Below are positions 6,304-15,653 of a DNA stretch of 64,000 bases, piece by piece. The stretch's first letter is position 1. The number at the start of each line of letters is the position of its first letter. The notes beneath the pieces were generated by a model, which worked only from the letters and a program-made list of their open reading frames with translations, made no database searches and was not told where the DNA came from. The DNA is from Streptomyces carminius (GTDB taxonomy: Bacteria; Actinomycetota; Actinomycetes; Streptomycetales; Streptomycetaceae), in assembly GCF_002794255.1 (NCBI RefSeq), contig NZ_PGGW01000049.1, positions 1 through 64,000 on the forward strand, written 5' to 3'. A program made the translations under genes and the position numbers.

Positions 6304-8066
6304 TGCCGAAGAAGGCCCGGGACGGCAACGACACCTCCGGCCTGCTGCACTACCTGTACGGGCCGGGTAAGCGGGACGAGCACGTGGATCCGCACATGGT
6401 AGCCGCCTGGGATCCCTACATCGAGGACCCGGCACGCTCCCCGAACATGACGATCACCGACCTCGCGCTGGTCCTGGACGCGCCCGTGCACGCACTGCTG
6501 GGCAAGAAGCCCGCCAAGCACGTCTACCACGTGGCGGTGCGCAATCCGCCGGAAGACCGGCAGCTGACGGACCAGGAGTGGGCGCGGGTGGCGTGCGAGC
6601 TGATGCACGCCGCCGGCGTCGACCCGCACGGCGACGGCCACGGGTGCAGGTGGGTGGCGGTCCGGCACGCCGAGGACCACATTCACATCGTGGCGACGAA
6701 GGCCAGGCAGGACGGACGGCAACCCAACCTGCGGCAGGACATCGTGCGGATGCACGAGGTTGCGCGCCGCTTCGAGGTGGAGCTGGGGCTGCGCCGCCTG
6801 ATTCACGGCGACAAGACCGCGCGGAAGTGGCCCAAGACCGGAGAGGCGGAGAAGGCGGCCCGGCGTGGACTGCCGGAGACCGCTCGCGAGGTGTTGCAGC
6901 GCACCGTTCGGGAGGCGGCCGCGGCCGCCGCGAGCGATGCCGACTTCTTCGCCCGGCTGAGTGCGGGCGGGGTCCGGGTGAAGCAGAGAATCGCGCCGGA
7001 CGGCAACCTCACCGGCTACGCGGTCGCCCTGCCCGGAGACCGCGACGGGCAGCAGGAACCCGTGTGGTTTTCCGGGGCCCGGCTGGCAGCGGACCTGTCG
7101 CTGCCCCGGGTCCGCGAGCGGTGGCAGCACCCCGTCTCGCCGCCGACCGCCGCGCCGACGGAAGCGTGGCAGGCAGCGGAGGAGAAGGTGCGGCGGGCGG
7201 CCGAGCAGCTGGGCGCTGGAGGGCTGCACCAGGGCGCCGGGGACGTGGCCGCGCTCGGGGACCTGGTGGTGGTTGCGGCCGTGGTCTCCCCGCGCCTGGT
7301 GCGCGACCGGATCCGTGAGGCGGCGCGCGAGTTCGAGCGTGCCTCGCGGGCACCGACCGCCCGCAGTCTGGAGGGCCAGGCGCGCGGGCTGTACCGCGAT
7401 TCGTCGCACCTGCTGTCGCAGTCCGCGGCCGCGGGCCGCCCCAGCACGGCGGCCGTGCTGGGACTGCTGCTCGCTTTGGTGACGGCCGTGGAGGCCTCCC
7501 GACGCTGGCACGAGGCGCAGGAGTACCGCGCCCAGGCGCACGCCGCCGGACGGGCCGGGAAGCTGCTGCGGGAGGCGGTAGAGGTGACCGCCGGAGCGGC
7601 AGCGGCTCGGGAGTACAGGCCCAGCCCGAAGAAGAAGGCACCGGCCCGGTCGGGCACCGGGCAGCGGCTGGCGGCCGCAGCGGGCGGGCGGCCGATGGCG
7701 GGCGCCGTCCAGCAGGCCGTCCCCGCTCACGCCCGGGCCGTTTTGGCGGATCCGGCCTGGCCCGCCCTGCGCACGCGCCTGGTGGAGATCGAGCGGTCGG
7801 GCGAGGACCCGGCCGAGGTGCTGGCCACGGTCGCCGCCCGGCGGGAACTGGGCTCAGCGGACTCGGTGGCGGAGGTGCTTTCATGGCGCCTGGACGGATG
7901 GCGCAGGCAGCGCGGTGCGGCCGCGGCCGCCACCGGCCCGCGCCCGTCGGCGACGTCCGCGGGCGGCACCGGGCGCGGCGGCCCGGCCCGCACGACAGGG
8001 GCGCCCGCGCCGACTCGGCGCACGCCCGGCGACGAGCAGCGCAAGGGCCCAGGCCGGGCCCGTTGA
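6303..8066 (+). CDS. MOBP-type relaxase
   Basis: A 587-residue relaxase. The N-terminal domain has a Tyr-containing motif (HYLYGPGKRDEH) near residue 17, then HVYHVAVRNP (about 77), and a metal-binding His motif RHAEDHIHIVATK at about 121-133, as in MOBP/VirD2-type enzymes. It would nick oriT and pilot the strand through the VirD4 gate. The C-terminal half is helical and Ala/Arg-rich, and around 480-515 has a WPxLxxxLxxLxxxG repeat shared with the next protein. ATG 6303 overlaps the mobC stop; an in-frame GTG is at 6300. Confidence 0.9.
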   Translation: MPKKARDGNDTSGLLHYLYGPGKRDEHVDPHMVAAWDPYIEDPARSPNMTITDLALVLDAPVHALLGKKPAKHVYHVAVRNPPEDRQLTDQEWARVACELMHAAGVDPHGDGHGCRWVAVRHAEDHIHIVATKARQDGRQPNLRQDIVRMHEVARRFEVELGLRRLIHGDKTARKWPKTGEAEKAARRGLPETAREVLQRTVREAAAAAASDADFFARLSAGGVRVKQRIAPDGNLTGYAVALPGDRDGQQEPVWFSGARLAADLSLPRVRERWQHPVSPPTAAPTEAWQAAEEKVRRAAEQLGAGGLHQGAGDVAALGDLVVVAAVVSPRLVRDRIREAAREFERASRAPTARSLEGQARGLYRDSSHLLSQSAAAGRPSTAAVLGLLLALVTAVEASRRWHEAQEYRAQAHAAGRAGKLLREAVEVTAGAAAAREYRPSPKKKAPARSGTGQRLAAAAGGRPMAGAVQQAVPAHARAVLADPAWPALRTRLVEIERSGEDPAEVLATVAARRELGSADSVAEVLSWRLDGWRRQRGAAAAATGPRPSATSAGGTGRGGPARTTGAPAPTRRTPGDEQRKGPGRAR

Positions 8067-8081
8067 CGAGGGGAGAGCACG

Positions 8082-9218
8082 ATGGCGACACCCACGGGAG
8101 ATCCGGTCGGCGACGCGGCAGGCGAGGCGGTGCAGACGTCCATCATGGCGGTGCGTCTGGCCCTGGCCATTGCTGATGCGGTGCGGCGGCAGCAGCAGCG
8201 GAAGCAGGACGCGGAGGAGGAGTTGCCGCCTGCCGAGCAGGCGGTGAACGAGACGGCCGCCGAGGTGAAGACCCTCGTCCCGCCGGACATCTCCGCCGCG
8301 CTGATGACGGGAGCGGACTGGCCGCAGATGGCGCAGCAGCTGGCAGGGCTGCGCCGCGCGGGCGTGGACCTGGGCGAGTTCCTGCCGCGCGTCGGGGAGA
8401 TCGCGGTGACGGTGCGGGACGCGGTCGCCGCGAACACCGCCCGGGTGGCCGAGGAGGGCACCAGGGAGTGGGAGCGCATGCTGCGCGAGACACTGCCGGC
8501 GGGGCCGGTACGCGAGGCGATCTTGTCCTCCCCGACGTGGCCGGACATCGCGGCGACGATGGCACGGCTGGACGAACGCGGTGCCGACGTCAGGTCGATC
8601 CTCGCCTCCGCACACGACGAGGGGGTCGGTGTCGACACCGCGGTGGCGCGGGTGCTCGCGGCGGATGCGGCACCGGCCACGAGCCGGGACGCGATGCTGT
8701 CGTACGGGCCGCTGACGACCGGGCTGGACATCCCCAAAGATCTGGACCTGGGCAACCGGGCGCGGGCGCTGCGGCAGCTGGCCATCTCCCCGGCGGAGAA
8801 CGAACGCTACGGGCGGTGGATCCGCGAGGCGATGCCGGGACGCGAGCGGGAGGCCGACCTGCTGCTGTCGGCCCGGCAGTGGCCGCTGGTCGCCGCGCGG
8901 ATGGCTCACATGGAGTCCAACGACGTGCCGGTGCGCGAGCACCTGAACCGCCTGATGCAGGACACCTCCTGGGAGCAGGGGCCCAAACCGCAGCTGGGTT
9001 CACGGCTGGTGCAGGCCGCCAACGACGCACTGCGCCGGCCGCTGGGAGATGCGGCCGCCTCGCGGGTGACGGTGAACACGGCGGCGGCCCGGGCGCAGTC
9101 GGCGACGCTGGACCCTACTAAGCACCAGGCGGCCAAGGGCACAACGCCTGCGGAGGCCGGAGTCACCCCGCACCGGCAGCAGGCCGGACCCGCGCCGACG
9201 CGCGGCAAAACCCGGTAG
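8082..9218 (+). CDS. mobilization-associated helical repeat protein
   Basis: A 378-residue, mostly helical protein of no known family. Three copies of a repeat near residues 76, 151 and 265 read roughly xxWPxxAxxMAxLxxxGxDVxxxL; a fourth copy lies in the C-terminal region of the relaxase just upstream. An N-terminal amphipathic helix rich in Arg/Gln (about 36-46) may mediate contacts. It is 15 nt downstream of the relaxase gene and ends at a terminator, so a relaxase-partner role is inferred. Confidence 0.75.
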   Translation: MATPTGDPVGDAAGEAVQTSIMAVRLALAIADAVRRQQQRKQDAEEELPPAEQAVNETAAEVKTLVPPDISAALMTGADWPQMAQQLAGLRRAGVDLGEFLPRVGEIAVTVRDAVAANTARVAEEGTREWERMLRETLPAGPVREAILSSPTWPDIAATMARLDERGADVRSILASAHDEGVGVDTAVARVLAADAAPATSRDAMLSYGPLTTGLDIPKDLDLGNRARALRQLAISPAENERYGRWIREAMPGREREADLLLSARQWPLVAARMAHMESNDVPVREHLNRLMQDTSWEQGPKPQLGSRLVQAANDALRRPLGDAAASRVTVNTAAARAQSATLDPTKHQAAKGTTPAEAGVTPHRQQAGPAPTRGKTR

Positions 9219-9238
9219 CCCCCGGGCCCGGAAGAGAC

Positions 9239-9273
9239 GAGCGCCGCAGACCCGGCCCGGGGCTGCGGCGCTC
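9239..9273. terminator. bidirectional terminator between convergent genes
   Basis: Perfect 11-bp stem GAGCGCCGCAG/CTGCGGCGCTC (9239-9249, 9263-9273), between the mob operon and the convergent small gene ending at 9279. Confidence 0.8.
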
Positions 9274-9278
9274 GCCGC

Positions 9279-9473
9279 TTAGCGGACCGCTTCGCTCAGC
9301 TCGAACATCTGCTGGGTCATGCCGCGCATGTCCTCGCCGGTCGACAGCAGGGCGTGGACGAGGGCGAGCGTCGCGTTCACGCTGGCGCGCTGGCCCGGGT
9401 CGGTGATGCTCTCCAGGTCGTCGGCCGCCCGGTGTGCGTGGTCCAGGGCGCTGGTGTAGTGGCTGTCCTGCAC
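9279..9473 (-). CDS. small hypothetical protein
   Basis: A 64-residue, probably all-helical protein starting at GTG 9473 behind a strong AAGGAGG site. It begins with VQDSHYTSALDHAHRAADDL. It lies 26 nt downstream of the cell-wall hydrolase gene and is likely co-transcribed with it. Function unknown. Confidence 0.75.
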   Translation of the reverse strand: MQDSHYTSALDHAHRAADDLESITDPGQRASVNATLALVHALLSTGEDMRGMTQQMFELSEAVR

Positions 9474-9499
9474 GGGTTCCTCCTTGGTCGCGGCGGAGT

Positions 9500-10564
9500 T
9501 CAGGGGCGGGTGGCGCCGAAGTAGTCGCCCTCGGGCATGGCGGAGGTCAGGGGAGCGACCTTCACGTCCTGCCCGGTGCGCGGGGCGTGCACCACGTTGC
9601 CGTCCCCGGCGTAGAGGGCGACGTGGTAGATGCCGCCGGATCCGCCGTGGCTCCAGAACAGCAGGTCGCCCACTTTCAGGTTCTTGCGGGAGACGGGGCG
9701 GTCGGAGGTGGCGCCGTACTGGGCGGCCGCGACGCGCGGCAGTTTCAGGTCCGGCCAGTAGGCGTACTGCACGAGAGAGGAGCAGTCGAAGCCGACGGTG
9801 GAGGAGGCGGAGCACCGCCCGCCCTGGTAGCCGTTGGTGCCGTCGCAGAAGCCGGTGCTGGGGCCGCCCGGTCCGCCGCCGCCCCAGGCGTAGGGGGTGC
9901 CCAGCCGGGCGGCCGCCTTGCGCAGGGCGTCCGCGCCGTGTCCGGAGCCGGAGACCTCCAGCAGGCCCGGGCCCTGGAAGCGGGGCATGGTGGCCAGGAT
10001 GGTCCGCACGTAGTGGTAGGTCTCGCCGCCCGCGAAGGACTTCGGCGGCACCCCGCGGAACTGTTCCACCCGCCCCCACCCGGCGTTGTATCCGGCCAGC
10101 GCGAGCGCCCGTGCGTCCCCGCCGTAGCCGGAGGCCTTGGCCTGCTTGAGCAGGGAGCACATCATGCGGCCCTGCGCCATGACGGCGTCGCCGATGTCCC
10201 AGGGGGAGGCCTCGCCGTTGCCGTCGGCGTCCCGTCCCCAGGTGGCCCAGGTGCCCGGCATGAACTGGGCCGGTCCCTGCGCGCCGGCGGAGCTGGTGGC
10301 CGCCTCGCGGCTGGTGGCGAACCGGGACTCCTGCCAGAGCTGGGCGGCCAGCAGCGCCGGGGTCAGCTCGGGATGGCCGCACTCCTCGGAGGCCTTGAGG
10401 ATCCAGGGCCGGAACTCCGCCGGGACCCCTTGCAGTCCGCCGCCCCCGTCGGAGGTCTCGATGGCTTCGGCGTCGCCGTCGACGAGCACCATCGCCACCA
10501 GGCCGACGGCCGCCAGTAAGAGCAGGGCGGCGCCGCCCGCGGCGGCTCGGATGAGTACCTTCAC
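9500..10564 (-). CDS. bifunctional transglycosylase/NlpC-P60 cell-wall hydrolase
   Basis: A 354-residue exported enzyme. Residues about 5-30 are a hydrophobic N-terminal anchor. An SLT-like lysozyme domain follows, with candidate catalytic Glu79 in LWQESRF and downstream AQGPAQFMPGTW and ALAGYNAGWGRV. The C-terminal NlpC/P60 domain has GFDCSSL (Cys261), YHVALYAG (His314) and HAPRTG. Such fusions open peptidoglycan for T4SS assembly (family knowledge: VirB1/Tn916 Orf14-type proteins). It is coupled by ATGA overlap to the upstream regulator. Confidence 0.9.
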   Translation of the reverse strand: MKVLIRAAAGGAALLLLAAVGLVAMVLVDGDAEAIETSDGGGGLQGVPAEFRPWILKASEECGHPELTPALLAAQLWQESRFATSREAATSSAGAQGPAQFMPGTWATWGRDADGNGEASPWDIGDAVMAQGRMMCSLLKQAKASGYGGDARALALAGYNAGWGRVEQFRGVPPKSFAGGETYHYVRTILATMPRFQGPGLLEVSGSGHGADALRKAAARLGTPYAWGGGGPGGPSTGFCDGTNGYQGGRCSASSTVGFDCSSLVQYAYWPDLKLPRVAAAQYGATSDRPVSRKNLKVGDLLFWSHGGSGGIYHVALYAGDGNVVHAPRTGQDVKVAPLTSAMPEGDYFGATRP

Positions 10565-11034
10565 GCGTCCCCCCGCGGCTGCGGTCTTCTTCGCCGGTGT
10601 GCCTGCGCTGCTGCTGCGACTTTCTGTCGTACTAGATCACGGGATGCCTGCTGTGCGCTCACCCATTGGGTGAGCGTCAGCCCGTACGCGGCTGCCCAGG
10701 CGGCCGCCGAGCGCACGCCGGTCACGCCGCGTTCGACCTGGGAGACCATCTGCCGGACCACGCCGATACGGGCGGCCATCTCAGCCTGGGTCAGTCCGAG
10801 GCGGCGCCGGGCGTCGCGTAGGGTCTGGGAGGGCCCACTGGGAGTGAGTTCGCTGAGCGGCACGGCCAGGGCCCGGGCGAGGGCGACGGCGACACGGGGG
10901 CGCGGCTGGTGAGTGCCGGATTCGGCGGAGCGGACGGTGTTCGGGCTCACCCCGGCGGCGGTGGCCAGGTCCTCGATGCGGATGCGGGCTTTGAGACGCA
11001 GGGCCCGGGCCCGCGCACCGTCGTACGACGTCAC
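10561..11034 (-). CDS. double helix-turn-helix XRE regulator
   Basis: A 157-residue protein with two XRE-type helix-turn-helix domains in tandem: about residues 8-63 (IEDLATAAGVSPNTVRSAE) and about 72-125 (LTQAEMAARIGVVRQMVSQV), followed by a basic tail. It starts with GTG at 11034 and is divergent from the T4SS operon across 120 bp, so it is the obvious candidate regulator of transfer and of its own operon. Its stop overlaps the hydrolase gene start (ATGA). Confidence 0.85.
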   Translation of the reverse strand: MTSYDGARARALRLKARIRIEDLATAAGVSPNTVRSAESGTHQPRPRVAVALARALAVPLSELTPSGPSQTLRDARRRLGLTQAEMAARIGVVRQMVSQVERGVTGVRSAAAWAAAYGLTLTQWVSAQQASRDLVRQKVAAAAQAHRRRRPQPRGDA

Positions 11035-11156
11035 CTCTTGCTCGACCTTTCACCACGCAGAAAATGCCACTCAGATTTGCCAGCGGATCACGCTAGCCTC
11101 AGTAGTCCCACAGCCCAAGATCTTCGCTGACAAATGCAGGCAGACAGGGGGGAGTT

Positions 11157-11636
11157 GTGGCGATCACCCAGCCGGGGACAGCGGTCCCGCCGGCCGGTGC
11201 GGGGGTTGACCTCCGCTACGCACTGATCCCGGTCCACGGATACGGCATCGCAGGGGCGACGGTGGCCCGGATGCTCGACCCCGAGGGGAGGGGCGCGGCC
11301 CGCTTATTGCACCCTGGCGAGCCCGTCCCGTCCGGGGCGTGGCCGGTGCTGCTGGCCGATACCACCGTGTACGGCGCGACGTGCGTGGAGCACGTGCTGC
11401 GCAGCTGGCCCGCCGAACTGCCGCGCCCGTGGCTGGTGCTGGTCTCCGACGCGCCCGCCGCGCCGGTGCCCGCCGCGCGCTACCGCATCCGGGCCCTGGG
11501 GGGCCGACTGGCAGGCGCCGCGACAGTGCCCTACCTGCCGGTCCTGCGCACGGTCGAGGGGGCTGATGAGGCCCTGGAGCACAAGGACGTACGGGTCGCG
11601 GCCGAGAAGCTGCGGCGTCAGATGGAGGGCAAATGA
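11157..11636 (+). CDS. transfer-operon protein, DUF6668-like
   Basis: A 159-residue protein that opens the conjugation operon, starting with GTG 11157 behind GGGGGGAG. An alpha/beta pattern is visible, with a Gly-rich turn (VHGYGIAGATVARM) and hydrophobic strands (WPVLLADTT, PWLVLVSDAP). Genes at this position in Streptomyces T4SS-like islands are often assigned DUF6668; I make that assignment from position and size with moderate confidence. It overlaps the next gene. Confidence 0.7.
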   Translation: MAITQPGTAVPPAGAGVDLRYALIPVHGYGIAGATVARMLDPEGRGAARLLHPGEPVPSGAWPVLLADTTVYGATCVEHVLRSWPAELPRPWLVLVSDAPAAPVPAARYRIRALGGRLAGAATVPYLPVLRTVEGADEALEHKDVRVAAEKLRRQMEGK

Positions 11637-11926
11637 TGATGGACATGGCCGTGGAGCTGGTCACGCTGGCTGACGGCATCCCCGGGGCCAAGCCCACGGA
11701 GATTCCCGGGCTGAGCGGGCCGGTGTCCAAGTTGTTCGGCTACGGCCTGTGGCTGCTGATCCTGGCGGGCGCCGGGGGCACGGGGTTCGGCGTCTACAAG
11801 CTGGCGGTGGCGGACAAGTCCCGCCACGGCGGCGGATCCGAGCCGTTCAAGTGGATGGGGGGAGGAGTGGCCACGATCCTCCTGGCCGGTTCGCTGATCA
11901 CCATTCTCAACGGCATCGCGGGCTGA
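11633..11926 (+). CDS. small membrane protein, DUF6112/VirB2-like
   Basis: About 97 residues with two hydrophobic segments (about 37-56, YGLWLLILAGAGGTGFGVY, and about 76-95, GGGVATILLAGSLITILNG), the layout of VirB2/TrbC-like pilin subunits and DUF6112 proteins. Three consecutive ATGs occur at 11633, 11636 and 11639. The first overlaps the upstream stop. It probably forms a membrane or conduit part of the transfer channel. Confidence 0.75.
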   Translation: MMMDMAVELVTLADGIPGAKPTEIPGLSGPVSKLFGYGLWLLILAGAGGTGFGVYKLAVADKSRHGGGSEPFKWMGGGVATILLAGSLITILNGIAG

Positions 11927-11936
11927 GGCGGCGGAG

Positions 11937-12728
11937 ATGTCACGGACCAGGGGAACGTGGAACACCAAGGGCATCTGGCTGGTGGGCGCGGCGCTGGCGG
12001 CGGTGCTCGCCCTGACGGGCTACGTGCTGCTCGGCGGAGACGAGGACGGCTCGGACACCTCGGGCAAGGGCGGCGCGAGCCCGTCCGGGTCCGCCAGTGC
12101 CGCGCCGACCTACAAGGCGCCGGAGCAGTGGACCGAGCCGGAGCGCTGGACGGCGCTGCCCCGAGGAGAGCGCACCGACGACCGCGGCAGCGCCGTTGGT
12201 TTCCCGCGCACCACCGAGGGCGCGGTGGCGATGGCGGCGGCCGCCAACACCACCACCGTCGAGGCCGATCGCAGCAACGTCGACGAGCAGCTGCGGATCT
12301 ACCACTCCTACCTCTCCGAGGCCGACCGGACCGGTGAGAACGCCGAGGCCGTCGAGCTGAACGCGTTGCAGACCGACAAGATGCTGCGCAAGCAGATGGG
12401 GGTCGGCGCCGGGCAGCCGCTGCCGTCCGGCGCCTATGTGCGCAACTACGTCGTCGGCTACCAGGTCGTCACCGAGACGGACGGCGAGGTCGGCGTGTGG
12501 CTGCTGACCCGGGTGACGCAGAAGACCGGCGAGCTGGAGAAGGAGAGCAGCTCCTACACCCGCACGCTGGCCGGCGTGGTGTGGGAGGGCGGCGACTGGA
12601 AGCTGTCCGCCGCGGCCACCGAGCGCGCCCAGCACCAGGCCCAGACCCAGGGTGAGCCGGAGATGGTGGCCCCCGGCGACGCGGAGTTCAACGCGGCCGG
12701 GTGGACGGCCATCCGGGAGGCGTCGTGA
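11937..12728 (+). CDS. conjugal transfer protein with one TM helix, VirB8-like
   Basis: A 263-residue protein with one N-terminal transmembrane helix (about 13-33, IWLVGAALAAVLALTGYVLL), a Gly/Ser-rich linker, and an outer domain (about 75-263) with a helix-then-strand pattern as in VirB8/TcpC NTF2-like domains. ATG 11937 follows GGCGGAG. It stands between the small membrane protein and the TrbL-like gene, as expected for an inner-membrane scaffold. The VirB8 link rests on topology and place. Confidence 0.7.
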   Translation: MSRTRGTWNTKGIWLVGAALAAVLALTGYVLLGGDEDGSDTSGKGGASPSGSASAAPTYKAPEQWTEPERWTALPRGERTDDRGSAVGFPRTTEGAVAMAAAANTTTVEADRSNVDEQLRIYHSYLSEADRTGENAEAVELNALQTDKMLRKQMGVGAGQPLPSGAYVRNYVVGYQVVTETDGEVGVWLLTRVTQKTGELEKESSSYTRTLAGVVWEGGDWKLSAAATERAQHQAQTQGEPEMVAPGDAEFNAAGWTAIREAS

Positions 12729-14200
12729 GGCGTCGGCTGGCAGCGCTCCTCCTGGCGCTCTTGGCGGTGCTGGGCCCGTCGGCGGTGCCCGCGGCCGCCG
12801 ACGACGGGCCGGTCGACAAAGGCATCGAGGTTGCGTGCCGGATCGGGACGGGCCCGGTCCTGGGCACCATCATGCGGGGCGCCACCAAGGCCACCGGTTC
12901 GGAAGTGTGCGCGGCGATCGGCGAGGTCGGCGAGGAGAAGATCAAGCAGGAGTGGAAAGGCGTCTGGGAGAGCGTCCTGGGCGATGTCATCAACACCTCC
13001 GCCGACGTGGTGAAGTGGACCATCAAGAAGGTTCTGACCGTCGCCCTGCTGGGGCCCAGCCTGGATCTGAAAGCCACCGGGCTGTTCGGAAGGGACGCCA
13101 CGCTGGCGGGCATGATGACCTGGCTCGGGCTGGTGGTCGCCACCGCCGGGGCGATGTGGCAGATCGGCAAGATGGCCCTCACCGGGCAGAGCAAGCACGT
13201 CGGGCGGGCGATGCTGGGCTGGGTGGAGAACACCGTCCTGTCCGTGGCCGGTGTCGCCATGATCGCGCTGCTGCTGGCTGCCGGAGACGCCCTGGCCGCC
13301 GGTCTGGTCGAGGCCACGTTCAAGGACGACGGGAAGGCCTACGAGCGGATCGTGGCGGTGATGGTGCCCACCGCGGTCTCCAACCCCATCACCATGCTGG
13401 GCATCGTCGCGGTGCTGCTGCTGGTCGGCTTCATTCAGCTGATTCTGGTGTTCTTGCGGCAGAGCGCCATCCCGATCCAGTGCCTGCTGCTGCCGGTGGC
13501 CGGCGGCGGCCGGGTCGGCGGTGACGCCACCCGCCAGTGGGCACCCCGCCTGATCACCTCCATCTGCGTGGTGATCGCCTACAAGCCGATCCTCGCGCTG
13601 ATCATCTGCACCGGGTTCGCCGAGTTCGGCCGGGCCCAGACCCTGGCCGAATGGCTGCGCGGGTGCGCCACCCTCATCCTGGGAATCCTCGCGCCCGGCC
13701 CTCTGACCAAAATCTTCGCCCCGTTCGGCGAGGCCGTCGGAGCGGGGATGACCTCCGGTGGCATCAGCGGGGCGTTCGCCGGGGCCGCGGGCTACTTCAC
13801 CGGCAAGCACCGCAGTGACAGCGGCGGCGACGGCGCCCGTCCCATGACCCCCATGGAGTACGCCCGGTACGTGGAGCAGTCCATGGGCAGCCAGGGAGGC
13901 CGGGACGGAGCCGCGGGGGAGAGCGGCGGCGAGGCGGGCCGCGACGCCCAGACCCAGGCAGCCCGCAACGAGTCCGGCCGGGTGCCCCGGCAGCCCGCCC
14001 CCGGCGAGGGCCCGGCCGCAGGCACCGGGACCGCGGCGGCCGGCGGCCAGAGCGCAGGCGCCGGAACACCCGCAGCCGCAGCCGGTGCCGGGAGCGCGGG
14101 CGCGGGCGGTGCGGGAATGGCCATCCAGGTCCTGGACGGCGTGAACAACACCGTCCAGGGCGCGAGCGGACAGATCGGAAGTGGGGGGCAGTCGCAGTGA
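12725..14200 (+). CDS. polytopic transfer protein, TrbL/VirB6 or SCO6881-like
   Basis: A 491-residue membrane protein. GTG 12725 (GTGA overlap with the previous stop) gives a clear signal peptide ending near AAADD. Several hydrophobic segments follow (LTVALLGPSL, MMTWLGLVVATAGAMW, MIALLLAAGDALAAGL, LGIVAVLLLVGFIQLILVFL, ICVVIAYKPILALIICTG). The last 140 residues are Gly/Ala/Gln-rich and disordered. Size, topology and position match the SCO6881-type/TrbL channel protein. Confidence 0.8.
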   Translation: MRRRLAALLLALLAVLGPSAVPAAADDGPVDKGIEVACRIGTGPVLGTIMRGATKATGSEVCAAIGEVGEEKIKQEWKGVWESVLGDVINTSADVVKWTIKKVLTVALLGPSLDLKATGLFGRDATLAGMMTWLGLVVATAGAMWQIGKMALTGQSKHVGRAMLGWVENTVLSVAGVAMIALLLAAGDALAAGLVEATFKDDGKAYERIVAVMVPTAVSNPITMLGIVAVLLLVGFIQLILVFLRQSAIPIQCLLLPVAGGGRVGGDATRQWAPRLITSICVVIAYKPILALIICTGFAEFGRAQTLAEWLRGCATLILGILAPGPLTKIFAPFGEAVGAGMTSGGISGAFAGAAGYFTGKHRSDSGGDGARPMTPMEYARYVEQSMGSQGGRDGAAGESGGEAGRDAQTQAARNESGRVPRQPAPGEGPAAGTGTAAAGGQSAGAGTPAAAAGAGSAGAGGAGMAIQVLDGVNNTVQGASGQIGSGGQSQ

Positions 14201-15651
14201 CCAGCCAGCACGAGGTACCCGGCGCCCTCATGGTCGACGGGTTCCGCACCCGCCGGAGCTTCGGCTTCGGCGGGCTGTCCAAGACCGCCACGATGGTCGG
14301 GGCCGCGGCCCTGGTGGCGGAGGGCATCGTCGGCACCCAGGCGCCGGTCACCTTGCTGGTCACCGTCCCGGTCACCCTCGCGGTCCTCGCGCTGGCCGCC
14401 TCCCGCCGCCACGGCATGTCCGCGCTGGCCTACTACTGGGCCAAGCTGTCGTGGCGGCGGGCCGCCCGCATCGATGCGACTTCCTACCGGCGGGTGCTGC
14501 TGCCGCACCCGTACGCGCTGGACCTGCCCGGCGTCGGCGCCTCCTCCACCCTGATCCGGGCCTACGACCCCACCACCGGCAAGCGCGTGGGCGTCGTCCA
14601 CGACCGCGCCAGCGGCCACATGACCATCACCACACTGCTCGCCCCCGGCGGCAGCCTGATGGCCCCCACCGGCGCCGTGCAGAGTTCGCTGCGCACCTGG
14701 TCGAGCGTGCTGGACGCCATGTCCACCGACGACCAGGTCAAGGGGGCGAGCGTGACCATCCAGATCACCCCGGGTGCGGGGGAGGCCCTCGGGGACGACG
14801 TGCAGGCCCGCCAGGACCCGGACGCCCCCCGGCTGGCCAAACGCATCGTCAGTGAACTGGTGCGCACCACCCCGCACGCCACCGCCTCGGTGGCGCCGTG
14901 GATGTCGGTCACCGTCGACCCCGCCGCGTCGGCCAACGCGCCGACCGAGCTGTCCGACCAGGTCGCCGAGGCGCTGAAAGTCGTGGACTCGCTGGACCTG
15001 TCCGGCACCGGCACCGACATCGAGCGCCGCGCGACCGACGTCGACCTGCGCCGCCTGGTCCGTGCCGCCTACGACCCGGCGGTCTTCAACGCCCGCGACC
15101 AGGAGTTCGAGGACCTGTCCTGGTCGGAGTGCGGGCCGATCGCTGCCGACGACGGATGGGAGGAGTACGCGCACGACGGCGGGGTGTCCATCAGCTGGGT
15201 GCTGCGGGAGATGCCGCGCCGCCCCATCGCCTACAGCGTGCTGCTGCCGCTGCTGGCCCCGGGCCGCTTCCAGCGCCGCATCACCTTGGCCTACCGCGTG
15301 CTGGACCCGCACGAGGGTGAGGCGGTGCTGGAGCGGGAGATCAGCCACGCCCACCAGCGTGCGCAGGCCACCGCCGAGGTCAAGGGCCGCGCGAAGTGGT
15401 CCCAGCGGGCCGATGCCCAGCGCGCCGAGCAGGCCGCCGCCCAGATGGCCGGAGGCTCCCAGGTGGCGGACTGGACGCTGATGGTGACCGTCACCGCCCG
15501 CAGCACCGCCGAGTTGCCCGCTGCCCGCCAGGAACTGGAGCGGGCGGTGAAGGCCACCCGCGGCATCCGCATGCGTCCCGCCTACGGCGCCCAGGCCGCC
15601 GCCTTCGCGGCCGGGCTGCCGCTGGGCTACAACCCGCTCGTGAAGGACTGA
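14197..15651 (+). CDS. SCO6880-family conjugation protein
   Basis: A 484-residue protein starting at GTG 14197 by GTGA overlap. Two transmembrane helices near residues 33-70 (ALVAEGIVGTQAPVTLLV, VTLAVLALAASRRHG) resemble a VirB3/PrgI-like segment. The remainder is a soluble domain like the N-terminal part of VirB4. No Walker motif is seen; the ATPase is supplied by the next gene. The assignment follows order, length and topology in Streptomyces T4SS islands. Confidence 0.8.
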   Translation: MTSQHEVPGALMVDGFRTRRSFGFGGLSKTATMVGAAALVAEGIVGTQAPVTLLVTVPVTLAVLALAASRRHGMSALAYYWAKLSWRRAARIDATSYRRVLLPHPYALDLPGVGASSTLIRAYDPTTGKRVGVVHDRASGHMTITTLLAPGGSLMAPTGAVQSSLRTWSSVLDAMSTDDQVKGASVTIQITPGAGEALGDDVQARQDPDAPRLAKRIVSELVRTTPHATASVAPWMSVTVDPAASANAPTELSDQVAEALKVVDSLDLSGTGTDIERRATDVDLRRLVRAAYDPAVFNARDQEFEDLSWSECGPIAADDGWEEYAHDGGVSISWVLREMPRRPIAYSVLLPLLAPGRFQRRITLAYRVLDPHEGEAVLEREISHAHQRAQATAEVKGRAKWSQRADAQRAEQAAAQMAGGSQVADWTLMVTVTARSTAELPAARQELERAVKATRGIRMRPAYGAQAAAFAAGLPLGYNPLVKD

Positions 15652-15653
15652 CC

